Shown here: in pieces, positions 1-11,483 of the stretch | Layout: every line of letters starts with the position of its first letter | Position numbering within the stretch: position 1 is the first letter of the stretch | NCBI RefSeq assembly: GCF_012489685.1 | Contig: NC_080046.1 | Coordinates: forward strand, 2,048,501 to 2,112,500 | Direction: 5' to 3' | Source of the DNA: Lotus japonicus | Lineage: Eukaryota > Streptophyta > Magnoliopsida > Fabales > Fabaceae | DNA length: 64,000 nt | Made by a program: the position numbers and the translations under genes | The notes under the pieces: model-generated | What the model was told of the DNA's origin: nothing | What the model saw: the letters and a program-made list of their open reading frames with translations, nothing else | The model's database searches: none

Positions 1-553
1 AAGATTTTAACAAATATTTTCGAGAACTAAGTGCTAAAGATGAGAGATAGAAAAGCACACAAGGATTTTATCCTGGTTCACTTGGTAAATCACTCAAGCT
101 ACTCCAGTCCACCCGTTAAGGTGATTTCTTCATTCTTAGAATGAAGGCAATCCACTAATCAGGTAAAGTGTTACAACTGCACTTGAAACCTACAAGTGAC
201 TAACAATTACACTGACTTAGCTCACACTAAGATTCACTCTCTTAGTCTTCTCTAGGATCCGATCAACCTTGATCTCCTAAAGGAACTAAACAAACTGTTT
301 ATCAAGGAAATGTTTACAAGAGATTTGCTTCTGAAAAGCTAATAGTAAACACAATGAATTTCAGATGAAAGAATGCTTGAAGGTTTTTGAATATAGCTTG
401 TGCTTGTGTAAATTCTTCCAATCGCATCTTTCAATCTTCAGCCTCTATTTATACTCCAAGGATTAGGGTTTGAACGCTGCATGGAAATGCTACCGTTGGA
501 GGGCAGTTCTGGAAATTCCAGCTTCTGCTGTGGCTGAGAACGTTAGGTAGGTA
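1..553 (-). repeat. Fragment of a copia-type LTR
   Basis: This stretch matches 2031-2583 almost base for base, so it is a second copy of the LTR described at 1958-3170. The window edge cuts its left side. Similarity stops abruptly after the shared GTTAGGTAGGT, where the tandem duplication at 554 begins. It has no coding potential. The minus orientation is inferred from the better preserved copy. Confidence 0.75.
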
Positions 554-1042
554 CGTATTTTTGTTTAAATGCTCAGTAGAATTTTAATGTCAATCAACAT
601 GATGTTTTTCGTTTGATGAGGAAGATTGTATAGCCTTTATTAGCTGCAAGTTTCAAAATATTTTACTGCACTTTTGATGTGATGAGAGCAGGTGATGATG
701 ACCTGGGGAAGTGGGAATAATTATGATAATGAGAAATGACATTCTGAATCGTTTTCACATGCAATATTAAGAGGAAAGATGCAGAAGTTGAAGCGATAAG
801 AGATATTTTCTTTTCGGCTTTTGTATTCTTCACTTTTGATGTTGGAGCCTATGTGTCCATTATTGATATTTGAAAATATTGTAGGGCGAGTGAATTACTC
901 GTGGGCTTGAGAAAAATAAGACACACTTCGTCTTAAATTTTTTTTAAGACTTGATGTCTTGTGGGCTTGTGTACTAATATGAGCGTGTCAATATCATAAT
1001 TTAATGGGCTATGCAATATTTGTATAATAGATGGGCCGAGCG
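554..1042. repeat. Tandem duplication, unit A (uninterrupted)
   Basis: Bases 554-1042 recur at 1066-1121 plus 6787-7224, where a long LTR splits the second copy. The offset between unit starts is 512 bp, and 23 unshared bases (1043-1065) lie between them. Unit A still shows the join around 599-620 that the LTR interrupts in unit B, so it preserves the empty site. No gene is recognised. Inverted T-rich and A-rich blocks near 930-960 give a minor ORF without family resemblance. Confidence 0.85.
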
Positions 1043-1710
1043 TCGTGTGTTTTGAATTTTGAAGTCGTATTTTTGTTAAAATGCTCAGTAGAATTTTAAT
1101 GTCAATCAACATGATGTTTTTTGTAAGACCCAAATTTCAGACTTGGATTTAAATAATTATTTTTAATTATTTTTCCAAACCACGAGTGGAATCGGCTTAA
1201 CCGCAAAAGGACCTTATAAAGGAGAATGCCGTTTTGGGATGACTTAAAGAAGAAGAACGTTCAGGAAATTGCTTAAGGATAGTACTGTAGTCGGTATAAG
1301 AGTTAGCACTAGGGATGGCAATGGGTAGGGTCTGGGTAGGGTACTATAGTACCCATCCCCATACCCGCGTTTTCAAAAATTACCCGTACCCGTCCCCATA
1401 CCCGCGTGGGTAGCAACTTGAATGCCCGTCCCCGTACCCTCTGGGTACCTATTTGCCCATACCCGTGCCCATTACCCGCAATTTAGCTAACCAAACTATA
1501 TTTTTCACTATTTTTGTTAATAGAAAACAAAAATACAACTACAATTTAGATTTATAATATAGCCTTTAGTTGTAGGTTAATAACTTACAAATTTTAAAAA
1601 TAAGTAGGAGTAAATTAGTGATGATTATGAATACCTTAAATACTCACCTACATTTTTAAAAAAGAGTAAGTTTGAAAGGTATTGCTTAAGTTAATTTGTT
1701 ATATATTACC

Positions 1711-1711
1711 A

Positions 1712-1786
<75 letters not shown>
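1711..1786. repeat. (AAT)n microsatellite
   Basis: About 25 uninterrupted AAT units lie inside the non-autonomous hAT element. Open frames reading it as poly-Asn or poly-Ile are artefacts. Confidence 0.95.
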
Positions 1787-1787
<1 letters not shown>

Positions 1788-1957
1788 TGTGTGTGCGGGT
1801 ATGGGGCGGGTTGGGTACTATAATACCCATACCCGCACCTATACCCGCTACTTTTTTGCGGGTAATTACCCATACCCAACCCCATACCCATCTAGCGGGT
1901 TTTTACCCTACATATAGTGGGTATTTTTTGCGGGTACCCTATAGGTCCTAGACCCAT

Positions 1958-3170
1958 TGAAGGTATCAAAAACGGTAGAAAGGGGGGGGGGGTTTGAATA
2001 ACGTTTTCAAGATAAAACTTCCACCTTAAAGATTTTAACAAATCTTTTCGAGAACTAAGTGCTAAAGATGAGAGATATAAAAGCACACAAGGATTTTATC
2101 CTAGTTCACTTGATAAATCACTCAAGCTACTCCAGTCCACCCGTTAAGGTGATTTCTTCATTCTTAGAATGAAGGCAATCCACTAATCAGGTAAAGTGTT
2201 ACAACTGCACTTGAAACCTACAAGTGACTAACAATTACACTGACTTAGCTCACACTAAGATTCACTCTCTTAGTCTTCTCTAGGATCCGATCAACCTTGA
2301 TCTCCTAAAGGAACTAAACAAACTGTTTATCAAGGAAATGTTTACAAGAGATTTGCTTCTGAAAAGCTAATAGTAAACACAATGAATTTCAGATGAAAGA
2401 ATGCTTGAAGGTTTTTGAATATAGCTTGTGCTTGTGTAAATTCTTCCAACCGCATCTTTCAATCTTCAGCCTCTATTTATACTCCAAGGATTAGGGTTTG
2501 AACGCTGCATGGAAATGCTACCGTTGGAGGGCAGTTCTGGAAATTCCAGCTTCTGCTGTGGCTGAGAACGTTAGGTAGGTCGTCAGGAAGGTACAGTTGC
2601 TTTTGTACTTGGATAGTGATTTGACCTTTAAACCTAGGAGACTTCTGATCAGGGAAATGCTTCATGTTGGAACTTGTGAAGCCGGTTGATCAGAGTCAGA
2701 GGGAAAGCACAGATCCTCTGACCGTTGTATCTTCTGATTCTGAACTCAGAGGGAAGTACAAGGTCTTCAGAGTTTCTTGCTTCTGGACATCAGAGTTTCC
2801 ACTATTTAGCTTCTGGATCTTCAGAGTCTTCTACACCATCAGAACATCTGAACCTTCAGTGTTTCTTGGTTATCAAAACTTCTGGATCTTCAGAACTTCT
2901 AGTGACTGAGTCCACATCAGAGTTTGTATAACTTCAGAACTTCTGAAGCTTTTCCACTGTTCATACTGAACATGGATGTTGCGAAAGCGTTGCTTGAGTC
3001 ACTCTTTAAGCACAGTGCTTCTGATTTGTGTGAGATTGAGTAGAGGTCAGAGCCTGTAAATAGCACACTCAGAAAAACACGTTAGAGTACCACAATTGTT
3101 CATATCAAAAGGTTAACTTGTAATCATCAAAACATAGAGTTGTACTACTAGATCAAAACTTGATCTTACG
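1958..3170 (-). mobile_element. Copia-type solo LTR nested in the hAT element
   Basis: The LTR interrupts the right end of the hAT element. CCCAT is found on both sides (1953-1957 and 3171-3175). It begins TGAAGG and ends TTACG, so the terminal CA may be mutated. A G-run lies near 1980. A second, partial copy fills 1-553. The minus-strand reading near 3110-3165 has the phrase TTTGATGATTACAAG common in plant copia LTRs. There is no coding capacity; short ORFs within it are chance. Confidence 0.7.
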
Positions 3171-5496
3171 CCCATTGCCATCCCTAGTTAGCACGAGCCA
3201 TTTCCACACCCAACTAAGGCCGAGAGTGTCCGAAAAAGACTATTTCCGCTCTTAAAGCACTGTTTAAGCGAAATTCAAAATCCTTGGAAAAATAAGAAGT
3301 TCTCTTTATTTTTCCCTCGACCAGCGTTTCATTACGGAACTCTGTACTGTACGCACGATAGGTTTTATTTCTCGGAAGTTCGACGACGCCAAATTCTATT
3401 CTCTCAGGGCTTTAAATTTAAACCCTGAATGAAGACTTTTTCTACTCGGAGCTTCTAACGAAGTTTCCATCCGCGTAGACTGATTTATTTCGACGTTTCT
3501 AACCTTTCTTCAGTAGGAAGTTTCCTCATCCGACAGTCACAGCAAAAAGTAGTTTTTTGGGTTAAAATGATTTATACCGCTTTTGTATCGTTTTCTTCAA
3601 ATTCAAGAAACCTGTTTTGAGTTATGGAATTTTGTCGCCATAATCTCACTTAGAATCCACCGATGAACGTACTGCAAAAATCAGAATCGCGAAATATTCT
3701 TTTTCCCGCGATTTCTCTCTCCTATAGATAGAAAAAAATCAAAAAAACTTACCATTTTCCTTGGGAGAGGCCGCGAGCTAGAGGAAGGAGAGGAAGGAGG
3801 AGATCTTCGCTGATTCTTGACGGATCTTCGTGCTGATCGTTGCTATAGTTCGACACGGAGGTACTCTTGCTTATTCTTACCTCTGATCATCTTTTATATC
3901 GCGTTTCTTCATCTCTTTCTAAGCTCCTAGTTATGGGTTTTTTCCAAAAAAATGTTCGATTTTCCCAATTTTTCTTTAGATCTACCTTCTACTACTACCC
4001 AACAAGCTAAATCACTCGCCGATGCGCGCCGATTTCGATCGAGTCGCAGTAGATCTGAAAAACTGTCCAAAAACCCATTTTTCTCACATGTTGAAACTTT
4101 ATCTTCAAAAAGCCGCGATCTAACCTAGTGCCCTTAGGATTATTTGCAATAAACATCGTTGTGAACAACCTCATATATTTTGTTTTTCAAGATTTCAACT
4201 TTGAGATTTTGAGCTCTAAACTTGGGCCAAACTACCACTGTATGCAATACAATTTCTAAAATTTTTCCGAGCATTGATTTACCCTAGTTATACCCTGCTA
4301 TTACCGTAGAATCAAGTTTGATCGAAGAAAAAGCGCTGAAGCGCTAAAATTGGAGAGTGGTCGAGACTTTCATGCTTTAGGACAGTGAGGAAACTCAAAT
4401 CTGGGCAAGGTTTGCCTTATGCTTACTGTAGTCCTTCGAGTCGCCGAAATTTTGGCTTTGGTTTCGTGTCATTCCGAGTTCTGTAGCTCGAGTTATGCGC
4501 GTTTTAGTGAGCAAAGGTAAATATTAGAATTCTGGTTTGGTTTCACGAGTCAAGACTCACCCATTCGGGGAAACTCTTCCATTCGCATTAGAATATTGTA
4601 CTCTGGAGCTTCTTGAGCGTTATCAAACGTTAGTTAGAATTGTTTCGACTGTATCGACTTGTTTGATTCATTATTGCTTTGTTTGCTCAAAGGTTCAATT
4701 GTGGAAACTTCGGGTTTGATTGAACAAGCTTGTGAGCGAGACCTGCACCGCGAGACTGGAACAACTCGAGGTGAGGGCAACTTACTTACTAGATATTTGC
4801 ATTATAGGCGTCGATAAATTCGACTTGAATACTGCTTGATATTGAATATTGCTTGATAGTGAATATTGCTTGATATTGGATATTGAATTGAATATTGTTT
4901 ATCGCTTTATGGGAAAATGCTTTCTGGAGGCTTCGGCCGAGTGAACTGATATGAGACGTGTGTCTCCGTTTTCTGAGAGGCTTCGGCCGTTTACTGGTTT
5001 CAGTCTTATGATTTCCGCACTGAATTATTATTATTGCATTGCTCATTAGAGCTGAATATTGTTGAATTGATATCGAACTGTGCGTATTGACGCGATTGCG
5101 GAGCGTGGGACATTTGAATTGATTCTTCGGGTTGAAATAATAACCCTAGGCAGGTTCTGACGGGAGTTCGAAACCTAGCCCTTCGTTTGGACGCTTAGAC
5201 TTTCCCGGGGATTGTATTTGGGGGATTCGGGAAACTTTGATTAGTTAGAACATGGAACTTGATAATTCATGAAACTTGATTTTGAAAATAAACCTCATAA
5301 TTGAATTAACTTAACTTGAAACGCTTTAAATTAATTAACGATGACTTTAGGGAAACTTAGGAGTTGGAAATCATTTTGAAAAACGGGAAAAAGTTGATAA
5401 GCCATGAGTTGAGGAAAATCCTTGAGTGCGATAGCACCTTTCGCTCTTTCAGCAGTTTATTTAGCCATCCAAGGATGAGCCAGGGGAACCTTCATT

Positions 5497-5815
5497 GAGG
5501 CGGAAGACTTCGTGAAAGCGGGAAACTTCACTAGGGCGGAAGACTTCGTGAAAGCGGGAAACTTCACTGAAGCGGAAGACTTCGTGAAAGTGGGAAACTT
5601 CACTGAAGCGAAAGACTTCGTGAAAGCGTGAAACTTCACTGAAGAGGAAGACTTCGTGAAAGCGTGACACTTCACTGAAGCGGAAGACTTCGTGAAAGTG
5701 CGAAACTTCACTGAAGCGGAAGACTTCGTGAAAGCGTGACACTTCACTGAAGCGGAAGACTTCGTGAAAGTGTGAAACTTCACTGAGGCGGTAGACTTCG
5801 TGAAAGCGTGGGACT
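5497..5815. repeat. 36-bp minisatellite inside LTR copy 1
   Basis: Nine units of about 36 bp each contain ACTTCGTGAAAG followed by a variant of AAACTTCACTGA. Each unit is made of two similar 18-mers. On the minus strand the array is open in two frames (about 126 and 136 codons), giving Lys/Ser/Phe-rich and His/Glu/Phe-rich repeats; no protein function is suggested. Confidence 0.9.
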
Positions 5816-7224
5816 TCATGGGGGCACGAGATTCCATCGACGTTTACCCTGGGGCAAACGTCAGGGACCATTCGTTAGTTAGACACTTATGTGTTGGGAG
5901 GACGATACATTGTTTGACTAACCTTATCATCTAACTACATTTGTTGAGATATTGCTTATTGAATTGTTGAGATATTGCATATTGAACTGTTGAGGTAGCA
6001 GATATTGAATTGTTGTTAGAGCCTTGATAACATGTTAAGTATATACCTTAGGATAGGCAACTGAGAACCTATATAAGTATATACCCCCTTTGTCGCATGT
6101 TGTTTGTATTATCTATTGTATTCTGTGAGTTGACCCTCGCGCCTTGGCTTTGTGTGTATGTTTGTGTTTGGGCGGTCGGCCTGCTGCCAGGCGTCCGTCT
6201 GCCAGTTCGTGATGATTCGTTGTTTGGGGAGAACTCGGAGCGGAATGACTACTACTAAGCCTTTGGCGAGGACCCGGACTTCATGCGTGATCAGATGAGG
6301 GTCGAAGTTAGGAGTGTAGTATATGGGTGGTCAGAGTTCTTTTAGTTGGTTGTTACTGTCGTAGCTCTGATTCGTTATTTGTATTTTGGGGCAGGGTAGG
6401 TTCCGACATATTGCTTTTCGGTGTGGTCCTCTATAGTTGGGAATCACACGGAGTAGTCGGACGTAGAGGTCTAGAGGAGACCATATTGGGCTGACTATTC
6501 CTTCTGTCACATGTATTATATTTTGAACTTATTATGCTTTCTGAAAACTTGTAAACCTTTCCTTCGAGCTTACTTTCCGTCACTTGAGGATACTCGTGAC
6601 GATGCTTTTAATTACAGCGGGGGCTGTACTTATATTGTATATTAGTTTCTGTTAATCGCGTTTGGGTTGAGTCTTTAGATTGAAAAGTCTTTTACTTTAA
6701 AAGAAAACAAAAAAAAATATTCACGTCTTTCCGCATTATTTGATTTGAAGTCACTAAAGTGGCACCACCGAAATCTGGGTGTTACATTTTTCGTTTGATG
6801 AGGAAGATTGTATAGCCTTTATTAGCTGCAAGTTTCAAAATATTAAACTGCACTTTTGATGTGATGAGAGCAGGTGATGATGACCTGGGGAAGTGGGAAT
6901 AATTATGATAATGAGAAATGAAATTCTGAATCATTTTCACACGCAATATTAAGAGGGAAGATGCAGAAGTTGAAGCGATAAGAGATGTTTTCTTTTTGGC
7001 TTTTGTATTCTTCACTTTTTATGTTGGAGCCTATGCGTCCATTATTGATATTTGAAAATATTGTAGGGCGAGTGAATTACTCGTGGGCTTAAGAAAAATA
7101 AGACACACTTCGTCTTAAATTTTTTTTAAGACTTGGTGTCTTGTGGGCTTGTGTACTAATATGAGTGTATCAATATCATAATTTAATGGACTATGCAATA
7201 TTTGTATAATAGATGGGCCGAGCG

Positions 7225-8262
7225 ACCCATGACCCGAACGGATCAAAACCGGAGTATAAATAAATGACACTTGCCCAAGCGGCAGCAGGATCACAATTTT
7301 CACTCAGTTTGCGTTTTTCTCTCGTTCTCTCATCCTCTGACTCTCAAGATCTCTTATTCATAGTTCTATACCGGAACAGTCTGAATAATCAATTTGATTC
7401 GTTCTCTCATAGTCTCATTATAGTTTCTCCTAGTTCAATAGGAAATGTGGCTTGGCTGGTAAGTGAACATGCATTGGGGCTAGGAAAAAAATGAAGTAGC
7501 ATGTGGCTCTGGTGCATTCATTCTGCTATAATCCGTGTTTTGCTTTGCACGGATATATATAGCACAATTCAAACTGTATCTGCTTAACAAACAGAGTAAA
7601 GCTTCTGGCTCTGCTCCTGTATACTACTGTGTAGTAGTCTATGTTGCATGGATATGTGATATGGAAAAAGTTTTGTTCTCACTTTTTTACCAAACATTTT
7701 TGGAGAGAAATAGAAATAGAAGATAGAAAATGAATGATGTTATAGAATTAATAGAAGAGCAATAAAAAGAAAAATAAAGTGAAAATAAGATGTGATATAT
7801 GAGTTGATTGGATAAAGAGGAAGCAATTTTTCTTTATAATCATAATAGATAAAAAAAACTCACACGGAGAATCATGAAATTAACATGCACAACAGAAGAT
7901 CACTGTATTATATTGCATAATGTTGAAGATATGAATGTGGGTACTGCTTCATCCATGAGTCCTGCCAAAAAGCTCAAGTACCTGCAACAGTTGTTAAAGT
8001 CCCAACCGCCTTTGCTTGACTAGAATATATACTTTTCAATTTTAATTTATCTTCTCAAGCCTGGAAATAAAATATTCATTATGCTAAGCAAGGAAATTTC
8101 TGAGTTTCATATTTGATTTTGATTGATGAAAGACGAGTTAATCTAAATATGCTAGCTGTACAATTAATTCTCAATCAGAATCAGTTATGGTATAAATAGA
8201 TTCTAAATTTCATAACTAAGCATGAGAAAATAAAATAAAAGCTATCACACAAGCATGAAAGA
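7225..8262 (+). other. Unassigned region with a possible promoter
   Basis: No gene is recognised. A TATA-like AGTATAAATAAA at about 7252 precedes pyrimidine-rich sequence, and ATGTGGCTTGGCTGGTAAGT near 7445 looks like a short exon followed by a splice donor. This could be the 5' end of a decayed gene. The 76-codon frame at 7264-7494 has no family resemblance. Confidence 0.2.
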
Positions 8263-8274
8263 GAGATACAAACT

Positions 8275-8776
8275 CAATTTGATTCTATATCCGTGCTTCC
8301 CTGTCAGTTTGGCTTGCCACAGTGTGGACACTTTGGCTTGGAAGGAACTCAATTGTTTTTAGAAGTACTCAGTTCAACCATGAAGAGGCTCTTGATCTTG
8401 TTAAAAGGCATTCTTGGTCGTGGATTAAGGCAAATATAAAGGGGTTTTGTTATTCTCTTTATGATTGGTATGCTAATCCTCTCTCTTGCATCCAAAGCCT
8501 TTGATCTGTGGGTGTACTTGTTACTGCTGCATGGCTGGAATTGTTCTCAGTGGGTTGGTCTGTTATTTTACCTGGTTGGGAATTGTCAATTTTTGTACTG
8601 TTGGGGCCTAGGATCCGTTTTTAGTTGCTTTTCTTCCATGGTGTTTGGCTCTCTACTCTTTGTACTCTTTTCCCTCTTTTGTACTGTTTCTCTTATTTCC
8701 TTCTCTTTTGTATTGGGCTGAAGTACCCCTTGTACTTCGTTTCAATACAAGTTTGGCTTATCTAAAAAAAAAAAAA
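8275..8776 (+). mobile_element. 5'-truncated LINE, 3' end only
   Basis: The insert ends in a 13-A tail and is flanked by the 12-bp duplication GAGATACAAACT (8263-8274 and 8777-8788), the signature of target-primed reverse transcription. Its open stretch (about 8322-8504) reads as the C-terminal tail of a plant LINE reverse transcriptase protein: a Trp-rich LWLGRN segment, then a KGFCYSLYDW segment and NPLSCI, followed by a stop. The 3' UTR ends in ACAAGTTTGGCTTATC before the tail. No catalytic domain remains. Confidence 0.88.
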
Positions 8777-9129
8777 GAGATACAAACTTGTCCAAGATCA
8801 CAGCAAAAGGGGCCACCCATGACGTACGCCATCTGGAATAAAATCAAGTTTAACAAAGTCTTTCACTATGGATGAGATGAGAAATTGCTTCAATCATCCC
8901 AAAATTCTGAAAGAAATTGCATCAACAAAATTCCTCCCTCATTTATCAAAGAGAGAGACAATGAGAATTTAAAGAAAAGCAGGTGCGTAATGCTATAACT
9001 GAGCTTTTCACCAATATTATAGCAGTAAGTCAAACAGAATCTATTGAACAAACAGGGTAAAAATCAATATTGAATCGGTTCGGTTGGATTGAAGATGTGA
9101 GCATTTATGTATCACCCTCCTTCTGATCT

Positions 9130-11080
9130 CTTCAATAAATACACACTCATCCTTCTACCAATCTCCACTTGATCCTCATTACCACTCTTCCTTCTCTTCT
9201 CACACAACACATTCACTCAGAGATAGAAATTGCGAGAGAGAATAGGGTTTTTGTGTGGAACAAGTGTTGTATGTAATTAGTGTCGGGCATTCTTGTGAGA
9301 AATGACTTCCTTATATTGAAATAGAGGTGAAAGGATCATCTACCTTGTATGTAATTAGTGTCAGCACATGTTAAATGAAAAAAAAGATCTGTGGTGGTAC
9401 CTACTAGCTAATATTCCTAGACTTTGAAATGAAAATCATATTATTTCTAAGTTGATCTGATCTTGAATGCGGCATGCACCATAGTTTTCTCTTTCAATTA
9501 TGAAAAGACCACCTTGTTTTAATATTCAGTTCCTTTAACATTCTTGTCTGTTAAAATTTCTCATTCTTTTCTGAATCTCTTGCAATTGTAACATGACAGA
9601 TTTAGGTGGTTAATCCCAAGTGAGTCAAACATTGCTAAAGTAAGTATCAACACCTCATATAGGTAATCAATCAGGATGCCACTGGTGTTTGATATTATTT
9701 CTTTTCAGTTTTTGGTTGAGTTAACTTGCAGTCACATTCTTATATCTTTGGCAGCTCAGTGATATAATTGACATCACTCACATTTCAATAAAAAAAAAAA
9801 CTTCTCTTTCTGATTATTTCTTCTTGGAGCAATAGATTCTGGCCAAACAACAAAAGCAGAGTGTATTTGCTTGAGAACACCGGCCTGTATCTCTCTTATG
9901 ATTTGGCTTACTTTCTAGCCTTTTGTGTTACTTTTTTCTTTCTCACTTTCTTTGTGCAGGTCTATGCTTGTTCCTGATAACTGAAGTATTTGCATACCTG
10001 CATTCTTGAGGATCTGAAGGAGGTTCATTTTCTGCTTCAGTTAGATTATGTACCTTACTCTATCCATTTTCCTCCTTCTTTTTGAATTTTAATTCATTTA
10101 CTTTTTACTTAAGCACAAGATCAAAGTCCACACTTAATCTATGTGTTGCTCCTCCACAGTTTGTGATTCTTGAGTTTCTATCTTGCTTAGTTCAGTTAAG
10201 TTACAATCATGGTTCTTCTTTCAAATCATTTTTCGTTTTTTTCCTTCTTTGTACTTTATTCACCTGCATATTTTTCGAGTTATTTTTAATTTAAATATGA
10301 TGCTTCTTTTGTCTTTGACAAAATTCTTCTCTTGTTTGAATATGGTTTTCCACTCTCATTCTTGAGCCTCATGAACACAGTTAACTAGTCTGATTTTTGC
10401 TTTTTGTGATTGTTCCCCTCATGGCTCATGCTGCAAAGAGAGCTCCATTTTTCTTGTCATGATAACAGTCTCAGCAAATTCATTAACTTTTTGTATTGAT
10501 TTCCTCAGCTTCCTTTCCATGCCGAAGTTGAGAAACGTCATGGCCTTCCACATGCATGCAGGGGTGAGAAATCTGAACAGCGGCTTCTAAGGCATCCTCA
10601 ATGGCTGTGGCAAAGGGAATACAATGAACTTTGTCTTGAGAAGATGCTCTATGTTTTGAGGACCAGGAGGTGATAATGCTGTTGAGGCTGGTGAACCAAG
10701 GCCCTTTTAATGTAAATATCCAATTTAATTTCTCAACTGCATTAAGGTGATGTCCAATTGTGTCCTTTAAATATGACTTTGGCTAATTAGGTTTCTGTCA
10801 TTTTGTGGCTTTTGTTTGAGACAACAAACTATTATACTAATATAAGTTGTATTGGTCGCAGGCGCATTGTGATAAAATCAATCCAAAATGATGTCAATGT
10901 TTGTAAGGCACTGAAAGTAGCTAACATTGCTTCCTAAAGTTTGCTTTCTTTAGTTTGTGAAGTCGTGTTTCTATTGGTGTTTAGGTTTAGTGTCTGATTC
11001 TTTATGTTGTTAATTTTTTATGGCATGTATGCATAGTTTAAGCTCTTACTTACCATAGTTAGCTCATGACAATAAAGAAT
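9130..11080 (+). ncRNA. Possible spliced non-coding or decayed transcription unit
   Basis: A TATA-like AATAAATACACAC (about 9134) is followed by a CT-rich leader. Exon-like islands are bounded by good splice signals: about 9600-9640 (AG before, GTAAG after), about 9960-10020 (TTTGTGCAG before), about 10510-10710 (TTTCCTCAG before), and a last block from about 10861 with AATAAA near 11071. None of the islands carries a long open frame. I do not recognise the product. Alternatives are a decayed gene or chance splice sites; expression data would decide. Confidence 0.25.
9265..9640. repeat. Direct duplication, copy 1
   Basis: This matches 11081-11471 closely with small indels. Both copies start TGTTGTATGTAATTAGTGTC and end near CATTGCTAAAG. 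Copy 1 ends at a potential splice donor (GTAAG). The two copies do not behave as LTRs: they lack TG...CA ends, a primer site and a polypurine tract. Confidence 0.85.
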
Positions 11081-11471
11081 TGTTGTATGTAATTAGTGTC
11101 GGCACATGTTGAGTTGTGGATTCTTGTGCGAAATGACTTCCTTACATTGAAATAGAGGTGAAAGGATCATCTACCTTGTATGTAATTAGTGTCAACACGT
11201 GTTAAATGAAAAAAAAGGATCTGTGTACAGTGTACTAGCTAATATTCCTAGACTTTGGAAATGAAAATCACATTATTTCTAAGTTGATCTGATCTTGAAT
11301 GCGGCATGCACTATAGTTTTCTCTTTCAATTATGAAAAGACCACCTTGTTTTAATATCAATTCCTTTAACATTCTTGTGCGTTAAACTTTTTCATTTTTT
11401 TCTGAATCTCTTGCAATTGCAACATGACAGATTTAGGTGGTTAATCTGAAGTGAGTCAAACATTGCTAAAG
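11081..11471. repeat. Direct duplication, copy 2
   Basis: This second copy of 9265-9640 sits immediately after an AATAAA and is fused 13 bases later to LRR receptor kinase sequence. The duplication may therefore have accompanied the arrival or rearrangement of the pseudogene pair to its right. Confidence 0.85.
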
Positions 11472-11483
11472 CATCAACAAGCT

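Larger units (their letters stand above)
1310..3186. mobile_element. Non-autonomous hAT element nested in the LTR
   Basis: Terminal inverted repeats are TAGGGATGGCAATGGG at the left and its complement at the right. A perfect 8-bp duplication GTTAGCAC lies at 1302-1309 and 3187-3194. Subterminal DNA is packed with GGGTA/TACCC motifs (1320-1480 and 1795-1950), as in hAT ends. Removing the nested LTR leaves about 0.66 kb with no transposase, so it must have been mobilised in trans. Confidence 0.9.
1122..6786 (+). mobile_element. Solo LTR, long Ty3/gypsy-like family, copy 1
   Basis: The element starts TGTAAGACCC and ends GGGTGTTACA, so it has TG...CA ends with inverted termini. It is flanked by a TTTTT duplication (1117-1121 and 6787-6791), and unit A at 599-620 shows the unoccupied site. 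Without the nested hAT it is about 3.78 kb. It shares blocks with copies at 26063-28678 and 59491-63610, including a conserved stretch containing GAGTTCTGTAGCTCGAGTTA near 4475 and two AGGCTTCGGCC motifs near 4925 and 4980. There is no internal domain or second LTR, so it is read as a solo LTR. The long LTR and the termini resemble chromovirus (Tekay/Del) LTRs; that family call is inference. Confidence 0.8.
1066..7224. repeat. Tandem duplication, unit B, split by an LTR
   Basis: The first 56 bases (1066-1121) and the last 438 bases (6787-7224) together match unit A at 554-1042. Everything between is an inserted LTR with its own nested elements. Similarity to unit A ends at 7224, after GGGCCGAGCG. 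Confidence 0.85.

Noticed and set aside
1682..1951. Open frame with a long Asn run
   Set aside because: It is the translation of the (AAT)n microsatellite inside a hAT element.
7264..7494. 76-codon frame after a TATA-like box
   Set aside because: No family resemblance, and part of it runs past a plausible splice donor. Kept only as a weak promoter note.
9265..11471. Direct repeats read as a pair of LTRs
   Set aside because: The repeats lack TG...CA ends, there is no primer site after the first copy, no purine tract before the second and no matching 5-bp flanks.
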